Part shown: piece by piece, positions 25,291 to 34,722 of the stretch
Layout of the letters: the number at the start of each line of letters is the position of its first letter
Position numbering within the stretch: the stretch's first letter is position 1
DNA from: an uncultured Sphingomonadales bacterium
GTDB taxonomy: Bacteria > Pseudomonadota > Alphaproteobacteria > Sphingomonadales > Sphingomonadaceae
Reading direction: 5' to 3'
Assembly (NCBI GenBank): GCA_903821605.1
Contig: CAIJLZ010000017.1
Location: 117,853-181,852, forward strand
Length of the DNA stretch: 64,000 nt
Made by a program: the position numbers and the translations under genes
Notes under the pieces: generated by a model
Database searches by the model: none
Seen by the model: the letters and a program-made list of their open reading frames with translations, nothing else
Told to the model about the DNA's origin: nothing

Positions 25291-26654
25291 TATTTTCCCC
25301 ATTCCTTATTATCGTTGATGTAGCGATCAAGTTCGACATGGAAGTGCCGCAGTCGCGCTTCCTGCTCGCTCCACAAGGGACCACGGAAGCCGCGCGAGCG
25401 CGCACCCATCTGGACATAGGGCAGCAATTCGCTGTCTTGATCAAGCACCTCGCCAAGATGCGGCGGCTCACCCAATGGGGTGTGCACGATTTCCGGGCGG
25501 GTCTTGCCGGTTGTATCGGTCCCCGGTGCCAGCCCCATCCATGCCGGGGCGCCATAGCCCGGGATGTTTTCGTGCTTGAACAGGATGATCGTCTCATAGG
25601 TGAATTGTTCCGGATCGCGGGCATGCGGGACGAAACGGTGAATGAACACGGCTTCCGGATGGCAACCGATCTGGACGTTCGGGAAGATGCCGTAGATCGT
25701 CGAATCCGACAATTGGGTGTCGCTGAACTTCTCATAACCAAGATCATATTGGGCCGAGCGCGCACGCTTGGCCTGCTGCACGGCGGCGCGGGTTTCTTGC
25801 GCGGTGCCTTGATATGTTTCCGGATCAATCCCGGCATCGGCCAGCATGATCTTGATCCCGGCATTCACGGTTTGCTGATCGGCATAGCGCGGGCTGGGCT
25901 GGGCAAAGGGGACGAACTGGCGGCTGATGCCGTTCGGGAAAAGGTCGATCTGGGTGCGGTCATCCATCAGGCACTGGGTCTGGGGATGGACCGAATGAAG
26001 ATGGTAGATCTCGTAAAAGGCATCGACGCCGCCCTTCCAATTGGCGGCCCAATCCGAACGCTTGTGCTGCACGACGTTCATCGAACCGATATCATATAGT
26101 GCCAGATGATCCGCCGCATCACCCAGATAGTCGCGGATCGGCGGCACATCGTTGCTCATGCTGATGAAGATCAGACCGGCGATTTCCTCGCAGCGCACCG
26201 AACTCAGGTCGGTGCCGTGGCACAGTACATCGGGCTGGAAGGTTTCCTTGTCGGTGACGGATGCATTGCTGCCGTCGAGGTTGAAATGCCAGCTATGGAA
26301 GGGACAGATGAACTCGTCGGCTGACCCAAATGGTTGGAGCACCAACTGGCTGCCACGGTGCGGGCAGACATTATAATGCGCCTTGTAGGACCCATCTTCA
26401 GCCCGAACGATGATGAATGATTCGGACCCGACATCGTAGCGGAAAAAGTCGCCCGATTCGGGGGCGTCGCTGACCACGCCGGCGAGGAGCCAGGTTTTGG
26501 TGAAGACCTTTTCCCACTCTTGTCGCGCCCAAGCCGGGTCGTAATAACGTGCGGGATCAGGGCGCGCGGTGCCGTTATCGGGGCGGGGCCGTTCCGCGTT
26601 GAAGGGATGGGGCGTGCCGACATGGATCTGCCAGTTGCGGAAGTCGAAATTCAT
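25290..26654 (-). CDS. Rieske non-haem iron oxygenase, alpha subunit
   Basis: 454 residues. Rieske ligands are C97, H99 (CPHRG) and C117, H120 (CPFH). The catalytic site is DAFYEIYHLHSVH with D211 bridging and H218, H223 binding iron. It is a paralogue of the oxygenase at 21091 (shared IFPNV..., FHVELDRYI). GAGGAGAG precedes ATG 26654. Two ABM genes follow it, and the operator at 26723 lies about 70 bases upstream, shared with the divergent TonB receptor. No beta subunit is present. Confidence 0.93.
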   Translation of the reverse strand: MNFDFRNWQIHVGTPHPFNAERPRPDNGTARPDPARYYDPAWARQEWEKVFTKTWLLAGVVSDAPESGDFFRYDVGSESFIIVRAEDGSYKAHYNVCPHRGSQLVLQPFGSADEFICPFHSWHFNLDGSNASVTDKETFQPDVLCHGTDLSSVRCEEIAGLIFISMSNDVPPIRDYLGDAADHLALYDIGSMNVVQHKRSDWAANWKGGVDAFYEIYHLHSVHPQTQCLMDDRTQIDLFPNGISRQFVPFAQPSPRYADQQTVNAGIKIMLADAGIDPETYQGTAQETRAAVQQAKRARSAQYDLGYEKFSDTQLSDSTIYGIFPNVQIGCHPEAVFIHRFVPHARDPEQFTYETIILFKHENIPGYGAPAWMGLAPGTDTTGKTRPEIVHTPLGEPPHLGEVLDQDSELLPYVQMGARSRGFRGPLWSEQEARLRHFHVELDRYINDNKEWGK

Positions 26655-26722
26655 GGCATGCTCTCCTCACCCGTGATCGGGCTATTATGTGTTGCAAATA
26701 TGTATACGTCGCGCTGACAAAA

Positions 26723-26740
26723 AAACAATCATGATTGCAT
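26723..26740. promoter_or_regulatory. Near-exact AAACAnnCATGnnTGTTT operator
   Basis: AAACAATCATGATTGCAT differs from the consensus only at two bases of the second half-site. It lies between the divergent Rieske gene (26654, minus) and TonB receptor (26866, plus), so one bound dimer could control both. Confidence 0.62.
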
Positions 26741-26865
26741 GTGATTTCAACCTGTGGCAGAGGGTCGCCATACCAACACGGTGTATTTGCGTAATGTCGG
26801 CGGACCGTTTCCGTTTCAAAACAGCTTAAATCGATGCTTAAATCGATCATGTGGGAGGATGTATC

Positions 26866-29334
26866 ATGAAAACCAATTGGCTTCTGGAATCCGTTGCGTC
26901 TGCGGTACTCGCAGCAGCGGCCCTTGTTCCCGTCCATGCCGTCGCCGCCGAGGCACAGCCGGCTGCTGAAAATAGCGGTGGACTCGAAGACATCATCGTG
27001 ACGGCGACCCGTCGCAATACCAATTTGCAGGACACGCCAGTTGCCGTCAGCGCCATGGATGCCAGCCTGATCCGTCAGGCCAGCCCGCGCGACATTGGTG
27101 ACCTTGCGGCCTATGTGCCGAACTTCTCGGCATCGACCATCACCGGCTTCAACGCGGCGTCGTTCGCGATGCGCGGTGTCGGCCAGAACACCATCATCGT
27201 CTATTTCGAACCGCCGGTTGCGGTGCTGGTCGACGACTTTGTCGTCCCAAGCGTTCAGACCCAGCTGCTTGACACCTTCGACATTGAGCAGGTCGAAGTG
27301 CTGCGCGGCCCGCAGGGCACGCTGTTCGGCAAGAACACCACCGGTGGCGCCGTCACCGTGCGCACCAAGAAGCCGGTGCTCAACGAATTCGGCGCTGATA
27401 TGAAGCTCCAGTTCGGTGATTTCGGTACCAAGATCGTTCAGGGCGCGGTCAACATTCCGATCGTGCAGGACAAGGTCGCGCTGCGCCTCGTCGGCGGTTA
27501 TCAGAAGGACCATGGCTATTATCGCAACGGCGGTTGCTATGGCCCGGTGACGGGCTTCGTCGATAACAAGTGGCAGGGTGCCGAGGGTTGCCTCGATGGA
27601 CGCCACATCGGCGGCAAGGACGTGTGGAGCGGCCGTGCGAAGTTGTTGGTCAAGCCGACCGAAGATTTCTCGATGCTGCTGCAGTATGAAAAGCTGCGTG
27701 ACCGTTCGGACTCTGTGCCGTCGGTGAACGAAAACTTCCGGGTGTCCGATGTGTTCGTGACCAGCCTGCTGGGTGTCGGCCGCACCACCAACAGTGGTGA
27801 TCCGCTCGACAATGCGATGATCACGCTGCGTGACGACGCCCTGCTTGAAATGAGCCGTGGTCAGCGCATCGATGTTGATGGTTTCTATCTCAACATGGAT
27901 TACGATACTTCGGTGGGTCGCCTGACCTCGGTCACCGGCTATCGCAAGCAGAAGTCGCGTCTGCCGAACAGCTATGCTGGTGCGGTTGCGATTTCCGAGG
28001 AAGACGGCCAGCCGCTGTCGATTTTCGACGCCCGTCGTGATGATGACCGCAAGACCTTCCAGCAGGAACTGCGCTTCGCCACCGATACCGGCACGAAGTT
28101 CGATGCCGTGTTTGGTGGTTTCTACCAGCATGACAAGACGAACTTCTGCGTGTCGCAGATCCTTGGCTTCCTTGATCTGACCAGCGGCCCGCTGCCGTTC
28201 GGTGCGTGGAACGATACGCCGTACATTCTGTGCAACGCCCAGAAGGCCGAATCCAAGGCGGTGTTCGCGGAAGGCACCTATAAGGCGACGGACAAGCTGA
28301 CCGTGACGCTTGGTGCGCGCTACACGTGGGAAAAGAAGACTTGGTGGGGTCGCCAGCAGGCGTTCATCCCGACCTTGGGCGGCGGTTTCGACCCGTCGAT
28401 CTCGATCGACCAGCCGCTTGATGCCAATGTCTTCGATTATCCTGAAGGCGTCATTCGGGTGGATGACTCGGCGAAGAAGGCAACCTGGCGTGCCAGCGTT
28501 GGCTATCAGGCCACCGACGATATCTTCGGTTACTTCACCTATTCGCGCGGCTTCAAGGCCGGCGGCTTTAACGATCAGATCGGTGGCTTTGCACCGTTCA
28601 CGAACCTTGCGGGCGTGACCGATTATGCTGCTTTCGCTGAAGCAGCCAAGGCGACCAAGCCGGAAACGGCCGACAGCTTTGAACTGGGTGTGAAGAGCGA
28701 ATTCTTCGACCGTCGTCTGCGCTTCAACCTCACCGGCTTCTATGTGAAGTACAAGGATCTGCAGCGCGAGTTGAACGTTCCGCTTGAGGTGAATGGCCAG
28801 CCGAACCAGATCACCAAGTTCGTCAACGCCGCGAGCGCGACGGTGAAGGGTCTCGAACTCGAAACCGTGGCTCGTGTGACTGAACAGTTCACGCTGCGTG
28901 GCGTGATGGGGTATCAGGACGCCAAATATTCGAACTATGACCTGGCCGATGCTTCTTATGACCTTGGCTCGGCACCCTTGCTGCGCACCCCGAAGTGGAC
29001 GGCCTCGGCCGATGCCACCTATCAGCAGCCGATCGGCGACACCTATAAGGTCGTCGTGAACGGGAACGTGAACTATACCAGCGCGAACCTGTTCTCGCAG
29101 TCGATCAGCAGCCCGGACAGCAATGCGTATCTGAACGCCCGGACGCTGGTGAACGGCTCGATTACCTTCGCCGAAATCAATGACGCCTATTATCTGCGTC
29201 TCGTCGGTCGCAACCTGACTGACAAGCGCTATCGGACCGCCAACCAGAACGTTGCCGGTCTGTGGCTGAACAGCCAATATGGCGCACCGCGTTACTTCGG
29301 TGTGGAACTCGGCCTGAAGATCGGCGGCCGTTAA
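26866..29334 (+). CDS. TonB-dependent outer-membrane receptor
   Basis: 822 residues from ATG 26866, preceded by GGGAGG. Signal peptide about residues 1-28 (ending VHAVAAEA), then LEDIIVTATRR, the plug with VEVLRGPQGTLFGKNTTGG, and a barrel closing with VELGLKIGGR. Plug residues resemble those of the receptor at 11427 (FNAAS, VLVDDF, VQTQLLD) and the two are paralogues. It shares an intergenic region and operator with the divergent Rieske gene at 25290 and a TAATG junction with the PQQ/haem dehydrogenase downstream, so uptake and oxidation are coupled. Confidence 0.95.
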   Translation: MKTNWLLESVASAVLAAAALVPVHAVAAEAQPAAENSGGLEDIIVTATRRNTNLQDTPVAVSAMDASLIRQASPRDIGDLAAYVPNFSASTITGFNAASFAMRGVGQNTIIVYFEPPVAVLVDDFVVPSVQTQLLDTFDIEQVEVLRGPQGTLFGKNTTGGAVTVRTKKPVLNEFGADMKLQFGDFGTKIVQGAVNIPIVQDKVALRLVGGYQKDHGYYRNGGCYGPVTGFVDNKWQGAEGCLDGRHIGGKDVWSGRAKLLVKPTEDFSMLLQYEKLRDRSDSVPSVNENFRVSDVFVTSLLGVGRTTNSGDPLDNAMITLRDDALLEMSRGQRIDVDGFYLNMDYDTSVGRLTSVTGYRKQKSRLPNSYAGAVAISEEDGQPLSIFDARRDDDRKTFQQELRFATDTGTKFDAVFGGFYQHDKTNFCVSQILGFLDLTSGPLPFGAWNDTPYILCNAQKAESKAVFAEGTYKATDKLTVTLGARYTWEKKTWWGRQQAFIPTLGGGFDPSISIDQPLDANVFDYPEGVIRVDDSAKKATWRASVGYQATDDIFGYFTYSRGFKAGGFNDQIGGFAPFTNLAGVTDYAAFAEAAKATKPETADSFELGVKSEFFDRRLRFNLTGFYVKYKDLQRELNVPLEVNGQPNQITKFVNAASATVKGLELETVARVTEQFTLRGVMGYQDAKYSNYDLADASYDLGSAPLLRTPKWTASADATYQQPIGDTYKVVVNGNVNYTSANLFSQSISSPDSNAYLNARTLVNGSITFAEINDAYYLRLVGRNLTDKRYRTANQNVAGLWLNSQYGAPRYFGVELGLKIGGR

Positions 29335-31244
29335 TGCGGTTGGGCAGGCCGGGACATGTCCTGATCTCGTTGTTGGCGCTGCTCTTCGGAGCAGTGGCCA
29401 GCAACGGCCTCATCGTCGAACCGGGGATCGCTGCATCCCCGGAGACCACGCGGATCAAGAGCTCGGAAGAGTTCGTGGCCCGCAAGGGTGAGGCAATCGA
29501 TCCCAAGACACATCCCGGCCGCCAATTGTTTCTCGAACATTGCGCCATGTGCCACAATGGCGGCGTGCCGAAGGCACCGTCCGTCATCTGGCTGGAAATG
29601 ATGGCGCCGGATGCGATCCTGTCCGCGATGCGCGGTGGGGTCATGACACGTCAGGCGTCGCACCTGACGCCCCCGCAGCAGGATCTGGTCGCCGAATATC
29701 TGACCCGGACCCGCTTGTCGGATTACCACCCGCCCGCCCCGCCAAAGAGCTGCGCTGCCTCGGCGGCGGCCTTTACCGGCCCGGCCCCGGCGAAATTGTC
29801 CTGGGGGCATGACAATCGCCGCTTTTTCCCGGCTGACGTCGGGGGGCTGACGGCCAAGGACATCCCACAGCTCAAGCTGAAATGGGCGTTTGCCTTCCCC
29901 AATGCCGTGCGCGCTCGTTCGCAGCCGGTGATTGGTTGGAATACGATTTTTGTCGGTAGCCATGACGGCACCGTCTATGCCTTTGATCTCGATAGCGGCT
30001 GCGCCAAATGGACCTTCCGCGCCAGCGCTGAAGTGCGCACCGCGATTGTTGCCGATCCCGACACCAAGCGCCTGTATTTTGGCGATGTGCTCGGCCGCGC
30101 CTATGCCATCGACGCGATGACCGGCCAGTTGTTCTGGCGCACCAAGGTGGATGACCATCCCAATGCGACGATTACCGGATCGCCCTCGCTGGGTGGTGGC
30201 AATTTGTTTGTCCCGGTGTCGTCGCTTGAAGTGACGTCGGCCGCGGATCCTGCTTATCATTGCTGCACCTTCCGGGGTGCGGTCGCCGCGCTTGACCCGA
30301 TGACGGGTGAAATCAAATGGAAGACCTATGTCATTCCGGATGCGCCGACGGAACATGGCCGCACCACGGCGGGGGCGTTGATCCTTGGTCCATCAGGGGC
30401 GCCGGTCTGGACCAGCCCGACCTATGACGCCGCCCGCCATCGCATCTATATTGGCACAGGGGAAAATTATTCCTCGCCCGCTGATGGCAATAGCGATGCC
30501 GTGATCGCGCTTGATGCTGCCACGGGACAGCGTGTCTGGCAGACCCAGTTCACGCCGAACGACGCGTGGAATGTCGGCTGCATGATGGGCAATGAGAATT
30601 GCCCGACCGAAAATGGCCCGGACGTCGATCTTTCGGCATCGCCGCTGCTGGTGCCTCTCCCCGAGGGGCGCGACATCATTGTGATTGGCCAGAAATCGGG
30701 CATGACCTATGGCATCGAACCGGCCAGCGGCAAGATCATCTGGTCGCAGCGTTTGGGCCATGGCGGGACGCAGGGCGGCGTGCATTTCGGCATGTCGGTT
30801 GAAGGCACGACGGTATATGTCCCGATTGTCGACATGGCGGATACACATGATGGCCGCGCATATGATGCGGCGCTCAATGGTTCCGGCATTCATGCCGTGG
30901 ATGCGGCCACCGGCAAGATATTGTGGCGTCACCGCAACCCGAATATTTGCGGCAAGCGCCCGAACTGCGATCCCGGGGTGTCCGCCGCGACGACCGCTAT
31001 TCCGGGGGCGGTGCTCGCGGGTCATTTGGACGGCTGGTTCCGGGTCTATGACAAGGACAAGGGCAAGCTGATCTGGTCCTATGATACGACCCAAGCGGTG
31101 CAGACCATCACGGGCGTCACGACCCATGGCGGCGCGATGAGTGGGCCGGGACCGGCAGTTTATCAGGGCCATCTCGTGTTCAACAGCGGCTATGGCATGT
31201 ATTATCACATGCCGGGTAATGTCCTGCTGGTGTTCGGCAAATAA
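29334..31244 (+). CDS. Exported PQQ/haem c dehydrogenase (polyvinyl-alcohol-dehydrogenase-like)
   Basis: 636 residues from ATG 29334, overlapping the receptor's TAA by one base. An N-terminal signal or anchor segment (HVLISLLALLFGAVAS) is followed by a c-type haem site CAMCH at residues 70-74, then a PQQ-type beta-propeller with repeated W-motifs (CAKWTFRASAEV, GQRVWQTQ, GKIIWSQ, GKILWRHR). Haem-first order is that of polyvinyl alcohol dehydrogenase and distinguishes it from alcohol dehydrogenases with a C-terminal haem. It would oxidise an alcohol in the periplasm and pass electrons to the respiratory chain. No PQQ synthesis genes are in view. Confidence 0.9.
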   Translation: MRLGRPGHVLISLLALLFGAVASNGLIVEPGIAASPETTRIKSSEEFVARKGEAIDPKTHPGRQLFLEHCAMCHNGGVPKAPSVIWLEMMAPDAILSAMRGGVMTRQASHLTPPQQDLVAEYLTRTRLSDYHPPAPPKSCAASAAAFTGPAPAKLSWGHDNRRFFPADVGGLTAKDIPQLKLKWAFAFPNAVRARSQPVIGWNTIFVGSHDGTVYAFDLDSGCAKWTFRASAEVRTAIVADPDTKRLYFGDVLGRAYAIDAMTGQLFWRTKVDDHPNATITGSPSLGGGNLFVPVSSLEVTSAADPAYHCCTFRGAVAALDPMTGEIKWKTYVIPDAPTEHGRTTAGALILGPSGAPVWTSPTYDAARHRIYIGTGENYSSPADGNSDAVIALDAATGQRVWQTQFTPNDAWNVGCMMGNENCPTENGPDVDLSASPLLVPLPEGRDIIVIGQKSGMTYGIEPASGKIIWSQRLGHGGTQGGVHFGMSVEGTTVYVPIVDMADTHDGRAYDAALNGSGIHAVDAATGKILWRHRNPNICGKRPNCDPGVSAATTAIPGAVLAGHLDGWFRVYDKDKGKLIWSYDTTQAVQTITGVTTHGGAMSGPGPAVYQGHLVFNSGYGMYYHMPGNVLLVFGK

Positions 31245-31270
31245 ACCACCAAAAGGGGAGCGCAACGACC

Positions 31271-31897
31271 ATGCGGTTGCTGCATATTGACGCTAGCCCG
31301 CGCGACGAGCGCTCCCGTTCCCGTCAAGTGGCGGATCACTATATCGCCGCGCTCGGGGCGCAGGATGTGACGCTGGAGGTCGAGAAACTCAACCTTTGGG
31401 CCGCCGATCTGCCGGAACTGGGCGGCGGCATGGTCGAGAGCCGCTATGCGCTGATCCATGGCCAGCCGGTTGACCCGGCCCATGTGGAGGCATGGGCGGA
31501 AATCCAGCGCCATGTCGATCATCTGCTGGGCTTCGACCAGATTTTGATCTCGACCCCGATGTGGAATTTCGGCGTCCCTTATCGGCTTAAACATTATGTC
31601 GATGTCGTGACCCAGCCGCGCATGCTGTTCGACAATGACGCGACCGGCAATGTCCATGGCCGTGCCGCCGGACGACGCGCGGTGATCGTGGCGGCGAGTG
31701 CGATGCCGATGCAGGACGAGCCGTTCGCCTCAACCATGGATTTCCAGCTATCCTTCCTTGAATGCTGGCTCGGTTTTATTGGCGTGACCGATATTCACGC
31801 CGTCCGCATCGCGCCAACATTCGGGGCACCAGAGGCGGTCGACAAAATCATGGACGACGCCAAGCGACAGATTGCCGCCATCGCCCGCGCCGGTTAA
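31271..31897 (+). CDS. FMN-dependent NAD(P)H quinone/azo reductase (AzoR family)
   Basis: 208 residues of flavodoxin-like fold: MRLLHIDASPRDERSRS at the phosphate-binding N-terminus and TPMWNFGVPYRLKHYVD, the signature of FMN-dependent NADH:quinone oxidoreductases and azoreductases. GGGGAGCGC lies ahead of ATG 31271. It follows the PQQ dehydrogenase by 26 bases and may share its transcript. A two-electron reduction of quinones formed by the upstream oxygenases is a reasonable guess; no substrate-defining residues can be identified. Confidence 0.9.
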   Translation: MRLLHIDASPRDERSRSRQVADHYIAALGAQDVTLEVEKLNLWAADLPELGGGMVESRYALIHGQPVDPAHVEAWAEIQRHVDHLLGFDQILISTPMWNFGVPYRLKHYVDVVTQPRMLFDNDATGNVHGRAAGRRAVIVAASAMPMQDEPFASTMDFQLSFLECWLGFIGVTDIHAVRIAPTFGAPEAVDKIMDDAKRQIAAIARAG

Positions 31898-31915
31898 CGG
31901 CTCTGGCCAACACGC

Positions 31916-32692
31916 TTATTTTTCGACAAACGCCCGTTCGATGACATAATCGCCGACCTCGCCAATGCCGGGCGAGATGACAAAGCCGCGCGCATCAAGC
32001 AGGGCCGATGCCTCGGCCAGCATCGCCGGTCCGCCGCAGATCATCACCCGGTCATGCGCAGGGTCAAGATCGGGCAAACCGATGTCCTGCGACAATTTGC
32101 CGGATTGGATCAGATCGGTCAGTCGGCCCTGATTGCGGAATGGCTCGCGCGTGACGGTCGGATAATAGATCAGCTTCGCCGCCACTTCCTCGCCGAGAAA
32201 TTCGTGCTGCGGCAGCTCATGTTCGATGAAATCGGCATAGGCCAATTCCCCAATGGTGCGCACGCCGTGCACCAGCACGACCTTGTCGAAGCGCTCATAG
32301 GTCTCCGGGTCCTGAATGATGCTCATGAAGGGGGCGAGTCCGGTGCCGGTCGACAGGAGATACAGATGGCGTCCCGGCCGCAGATCGCGGATCACCAATG
32401 TCCCGACAGGCTTGCTGCTCACCAAAATTTCCGTGCCCGGCGCGATATGCTGCAAGCGCGAGGTGAGGGGGCCGTTCGGGATTTTGACACTCAAAAATTC
32501 GAGCCGATCTTCATAATGCGGGCTGGCAATGCTGAAGGCGCGCATCAGTGGCTTGTCGCCAAGGCTGATGCCGAGCATCACAAAATGCCCGGCTTCGAAC
32601 CGGAAGCTAGCGTCGCGTGTCGTCGTGAAGCTGAACATCTGGTCGCTCCAGTGGTTCACGCTCAAAACGCGCTCTTTGCGAATGCTGGCCAT
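31916..32692 (-). CDS. fpr: Ferredoxin/flavodoxin-NADP+ reductase (Fpr type)
   Basis: 258 residues from ATG 32692. The FAD motif is RAFSIASPHYEDRLEFLSVK with the RxFS signature, the NADP motif is LLSTGTGLAPFMSII, and the C-terminus ends AFVEK, the bacterial Fpr subclass I ending. It transfers electrons from NADPH to ferredoxin or flavodoxin. It is the only obvious reductase for the six Rieske oxygenases, but no ferredoxin gene was seen in the window. It is divergent from a LysR gene across a 101-base gap. Confidence 0.93.
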   Translation of the reverse strand: MASIRKERVLSVNHWSDQMFSFTTTRDASFRFEAGHFVMLGISLGDKPLMRAFSIASPHYEDRLEFLSVKIPNGPLTSRLQHIAPGTEILVSSKPVGTLVIRDLRPGRHLYLLSTGTGLAPFMSIIQDPETYERFDKVVLVHGVRTIGELAYADFIEHELPQHEFLGEEVAAKLIYYPTVTREPFRNQGRLTDLIQSGKLSQDIGLPDLDPAHDRVMICGGPAMLAEASALLDARGFVISPGIGEVGDYVIERAFVEK

Positions 32693-32793
32693 GATCTTGT
32701 CCCTGTCTGTGGTGGTGCATCGCCGGTAACGCATCACGATGAATTGATAAAATGGGTATTGTTGATAACGTCCATCTAATTTACAGATATGTG

Positions 32794-33672
32794 ATGAAGT
32801 TCAGCCTGCGCCAGCTTGAGGTTTTTGCCACCATCGCCCGGACGCTGAACGTGTCGGAGGCAGCGGATCTGCTGGGCATGTCGCAATCGGCGGCGAGTAC
32901 GGCGCTGGGCGAATTGGAGCGGCGCGCGGGCCAGAAGCTGTTTGACCGGACCGGTAGAAGTCTCAAACTTAATGAAACCGGGATGACGATTCTCCCGATG
33001 GCGCTCGAACTCTTGGCGCGCGCATCGGAATTGGACGGGCGGCTGGCGGGGCATGATCGGCCCGGCCCGTTGCGCCTTGGGGCCACGGTGACGATCGGCA
33101 ATTATGTCGCGCCGCGCTTGATCGAGCGCTATCGCGCCAGCTACCCCGACGCGACCATCACGCTGTCGGTGGGCAATACGGCCGAGATTTGCGAGCGCAT
33201 TGCCGAGTTCGACCTCGATTTTGGCATGGTCGAGGGCCAATATGGCGATAGCCGGCTGCAGTTTGATGAATGGATGCAGGACGAACTCGTCGTCTTCTGC
33301 GGACCGCAACACGCTTTAGCGGCGGATCGGGAGACCAATATTGAGGCACTGCTCGCGGCACAATGGGTGGTGCGCGAGAAGGGATCGGGCACCCGGCAGG
33401 CGTTAGATCGGGCGATGGCCCCTTATTGGAGCCGCTGGCAGATCGGGATGGAACTTCAGCAAATGGAGGCGATCAAAGGCGTGGTGGAGGCGGGGCCATT
33501 AATTGGGTGTCTCCCCCGGCTCGCCTTGGTCGACGCGCTTTTTCAGGGGCGGTTGGTCGAATTGAAGGTGCCGGCGCTCGCCTTGATGCGGAAATTTTAT
33601 CTTGTCACCCATCGGGAAAAATATCGCACAGCGGGGATGAATGCCTTTGCCGCGATATGTGCGGGCGCGTAG
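32794..33672 (+). CDS. LysR-family transcriptional regulator
   Basis: 292 residues from ATG 32794 (an upstream in-frame ATG lacks family similarity). The N-terminal wHTH reads FSLRQLEVFATIARTLNVSE, then AADLLGMSQSAASTALGELE, with the substrate-binding domain from about residue 90 (PLRLGATVTIGNYVAP). It is divergent from fpr and so is the probable activator of that gene, as is common for LysR proteins; redox or oxidative-stress sensing would fit but is not shown. Confidence 0.9.
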   Translation: MKFSLRQLEVFATIARTLNVSEAADLLGMSQSAASTALGELERRAGQKLFDRTGRSLKLNETGMTILPMALELLARASELDGRLAGHDRPGPLRLGATVTIGNYVAPRLIERYRASYPDATITLSVGNTAEICERIAEFDLDFGMVEGQYGDSRLQFDEWMQDELVVFCGPQHALAADRETNIEALLAAQWVVREKGSGTRQALDRAMAPYWSRWQIGMELQQMEAIKGVVEAGPLIGCLPRLALVDALFQGRLVELKVPALALMRKFYLVTHREKYRTAGMNAFAAICAGA

Positions 33673-33735
33673 GTGCCGAGCGGTAGCGCCGCCCGGCTGG
33701 ATGATGACGTGAATAGCAAGGGAAACGGAGATCGG

Positions 33736-34689
33736 ATGCAGGCCAGTGCCGCTCATGTGCAAGCCCAATTGGCGCGTCTCGTAGCTGGCCCGGATTCGCC
33801 ATTTTTCACGCCCCCGCCGGCTGGCCTGATGCGTGGTATCGACTTTTACCGGATGCCCGGCTTGGTGCGGGCGATGATCGGGGCGGTCCATTTCTTTCAT
33901 CGGACCCAGCATCATTTTCCTGATCTGATCGATCCTCAGGGGTTCAATGCCCGCATTGTCCGCCGCAAGTTTTTCGAGCCACTCAAGGTGCCCGAGAGCG
34001 GCAACAAGTTACGGACCAAAGACTTTCTGCCGGCAGGTTTGGAGGGGGTGCGCTGCGCCCATATGCTTTGGCATGCGCGGCAGGCGATATTGCCGCCCAA
34101 TGACGCCATCGCGCCGGGGGTCTATTTCCTCAAGGCCAATCACGGGTCGAGCATGAATGTGGAAGTGCGCTACCCGCTCGATGCCGCGACGCGGGCGGCG
34201 CTGGAACGCAGGGCGGCAGATTGGTTGCGTCACCCCTTCGGCATCCAGTGGGGGGAATGGTGGTACAATGCCTTTCCCCGCCAAATTCTGCTGGAGGAAC
34301 ATCTCGGCGCCGACCGTCTGTCGTTCAACTTTTTCTGTTTCCGGGGCCGGGTCGCCCTGATTGATTTCTTCGACAAGAAAACATCCGAACTGATCTCGCT
34401 CAGGCCCGATTTAAGCTTAGTGGGGCATGAGTTCCCGCGCCGCTCGGTCGCCGACATTTGCACCCGTGACGACATTGCCCGGATGGCGGCCATCGCATCG
34501 GCGATTTCGCAGTCACAGGATTTTGTGCGGGTGGATCTGTTTTTGAAAGATGACGGCGAGATTATTTTGGGCGAGATCTCGTTCTCGCCGGGCAATGCCA
34601 TATCGCAACGGCCGGATCCGCTTGATGACGAACTGGGCCGCGCTTGGGCCGAGGCCATCAGCGCACGGCCATCGCCCGCGAACACCTGA
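33736..34689 (+). CDS. TupA-like ATP-grasp protein
   Basis: 317 residues from ATG 33736, with AAGGGAAACGGAG ahead; a GTG at 33673 directly after the LysR stop is a less likely start. It shows ATP-grasp features in KANHGSSMNVEV, ILLEEHLG and VDLFLKDDGEIILGEISFSP, matching the TupA family linked to polysaccharide and cell-surface synthesis. It would use ATP to join a carboxylate to an amine or hydroxyl. No other surface-polymer genes are nearby, so it looks unconnected with the catabolic genes. Confidence 0.8.
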   Translation: MQASAAHVQAQLARLVAGPDSPFFTPPPAGLMRGIDFYRMPGLVRAMIGAVHFFHRTQHHFPDLIDPQGFNARIVRRKFFEPLKVPESGNKLRTKDFLPAGLEGVRCAHMLWHARQAILPPNDAIAPGVYFLKANHGSSMNVEVRYPLDAATRAALERRAADWLRHPFGIQWGEWWYNAFPRQILLEEHLGADRLSFNFFCFRGRVALIDFFDKKTSELISLRPDLSLVGHEFPRRSVADICTRDDIARMAAIASAISQSQDFVRVDLFLKDDGEIILGEISFSPGNAISQRPDPLDDELGRAWAEAISARPSPANT

Positions 34690-34722
34690 AGGCGCGTATG
34701 GCGATGGCCGGTCCGGGGTCGG

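Noticed and set aside
26575..29277. A 900-codon minus-strand open frame
   Set aside because: It is antisense to the TonB receptor at 26866, which has full signal peptide, plug and barrel motifs; the reverse frame has none.
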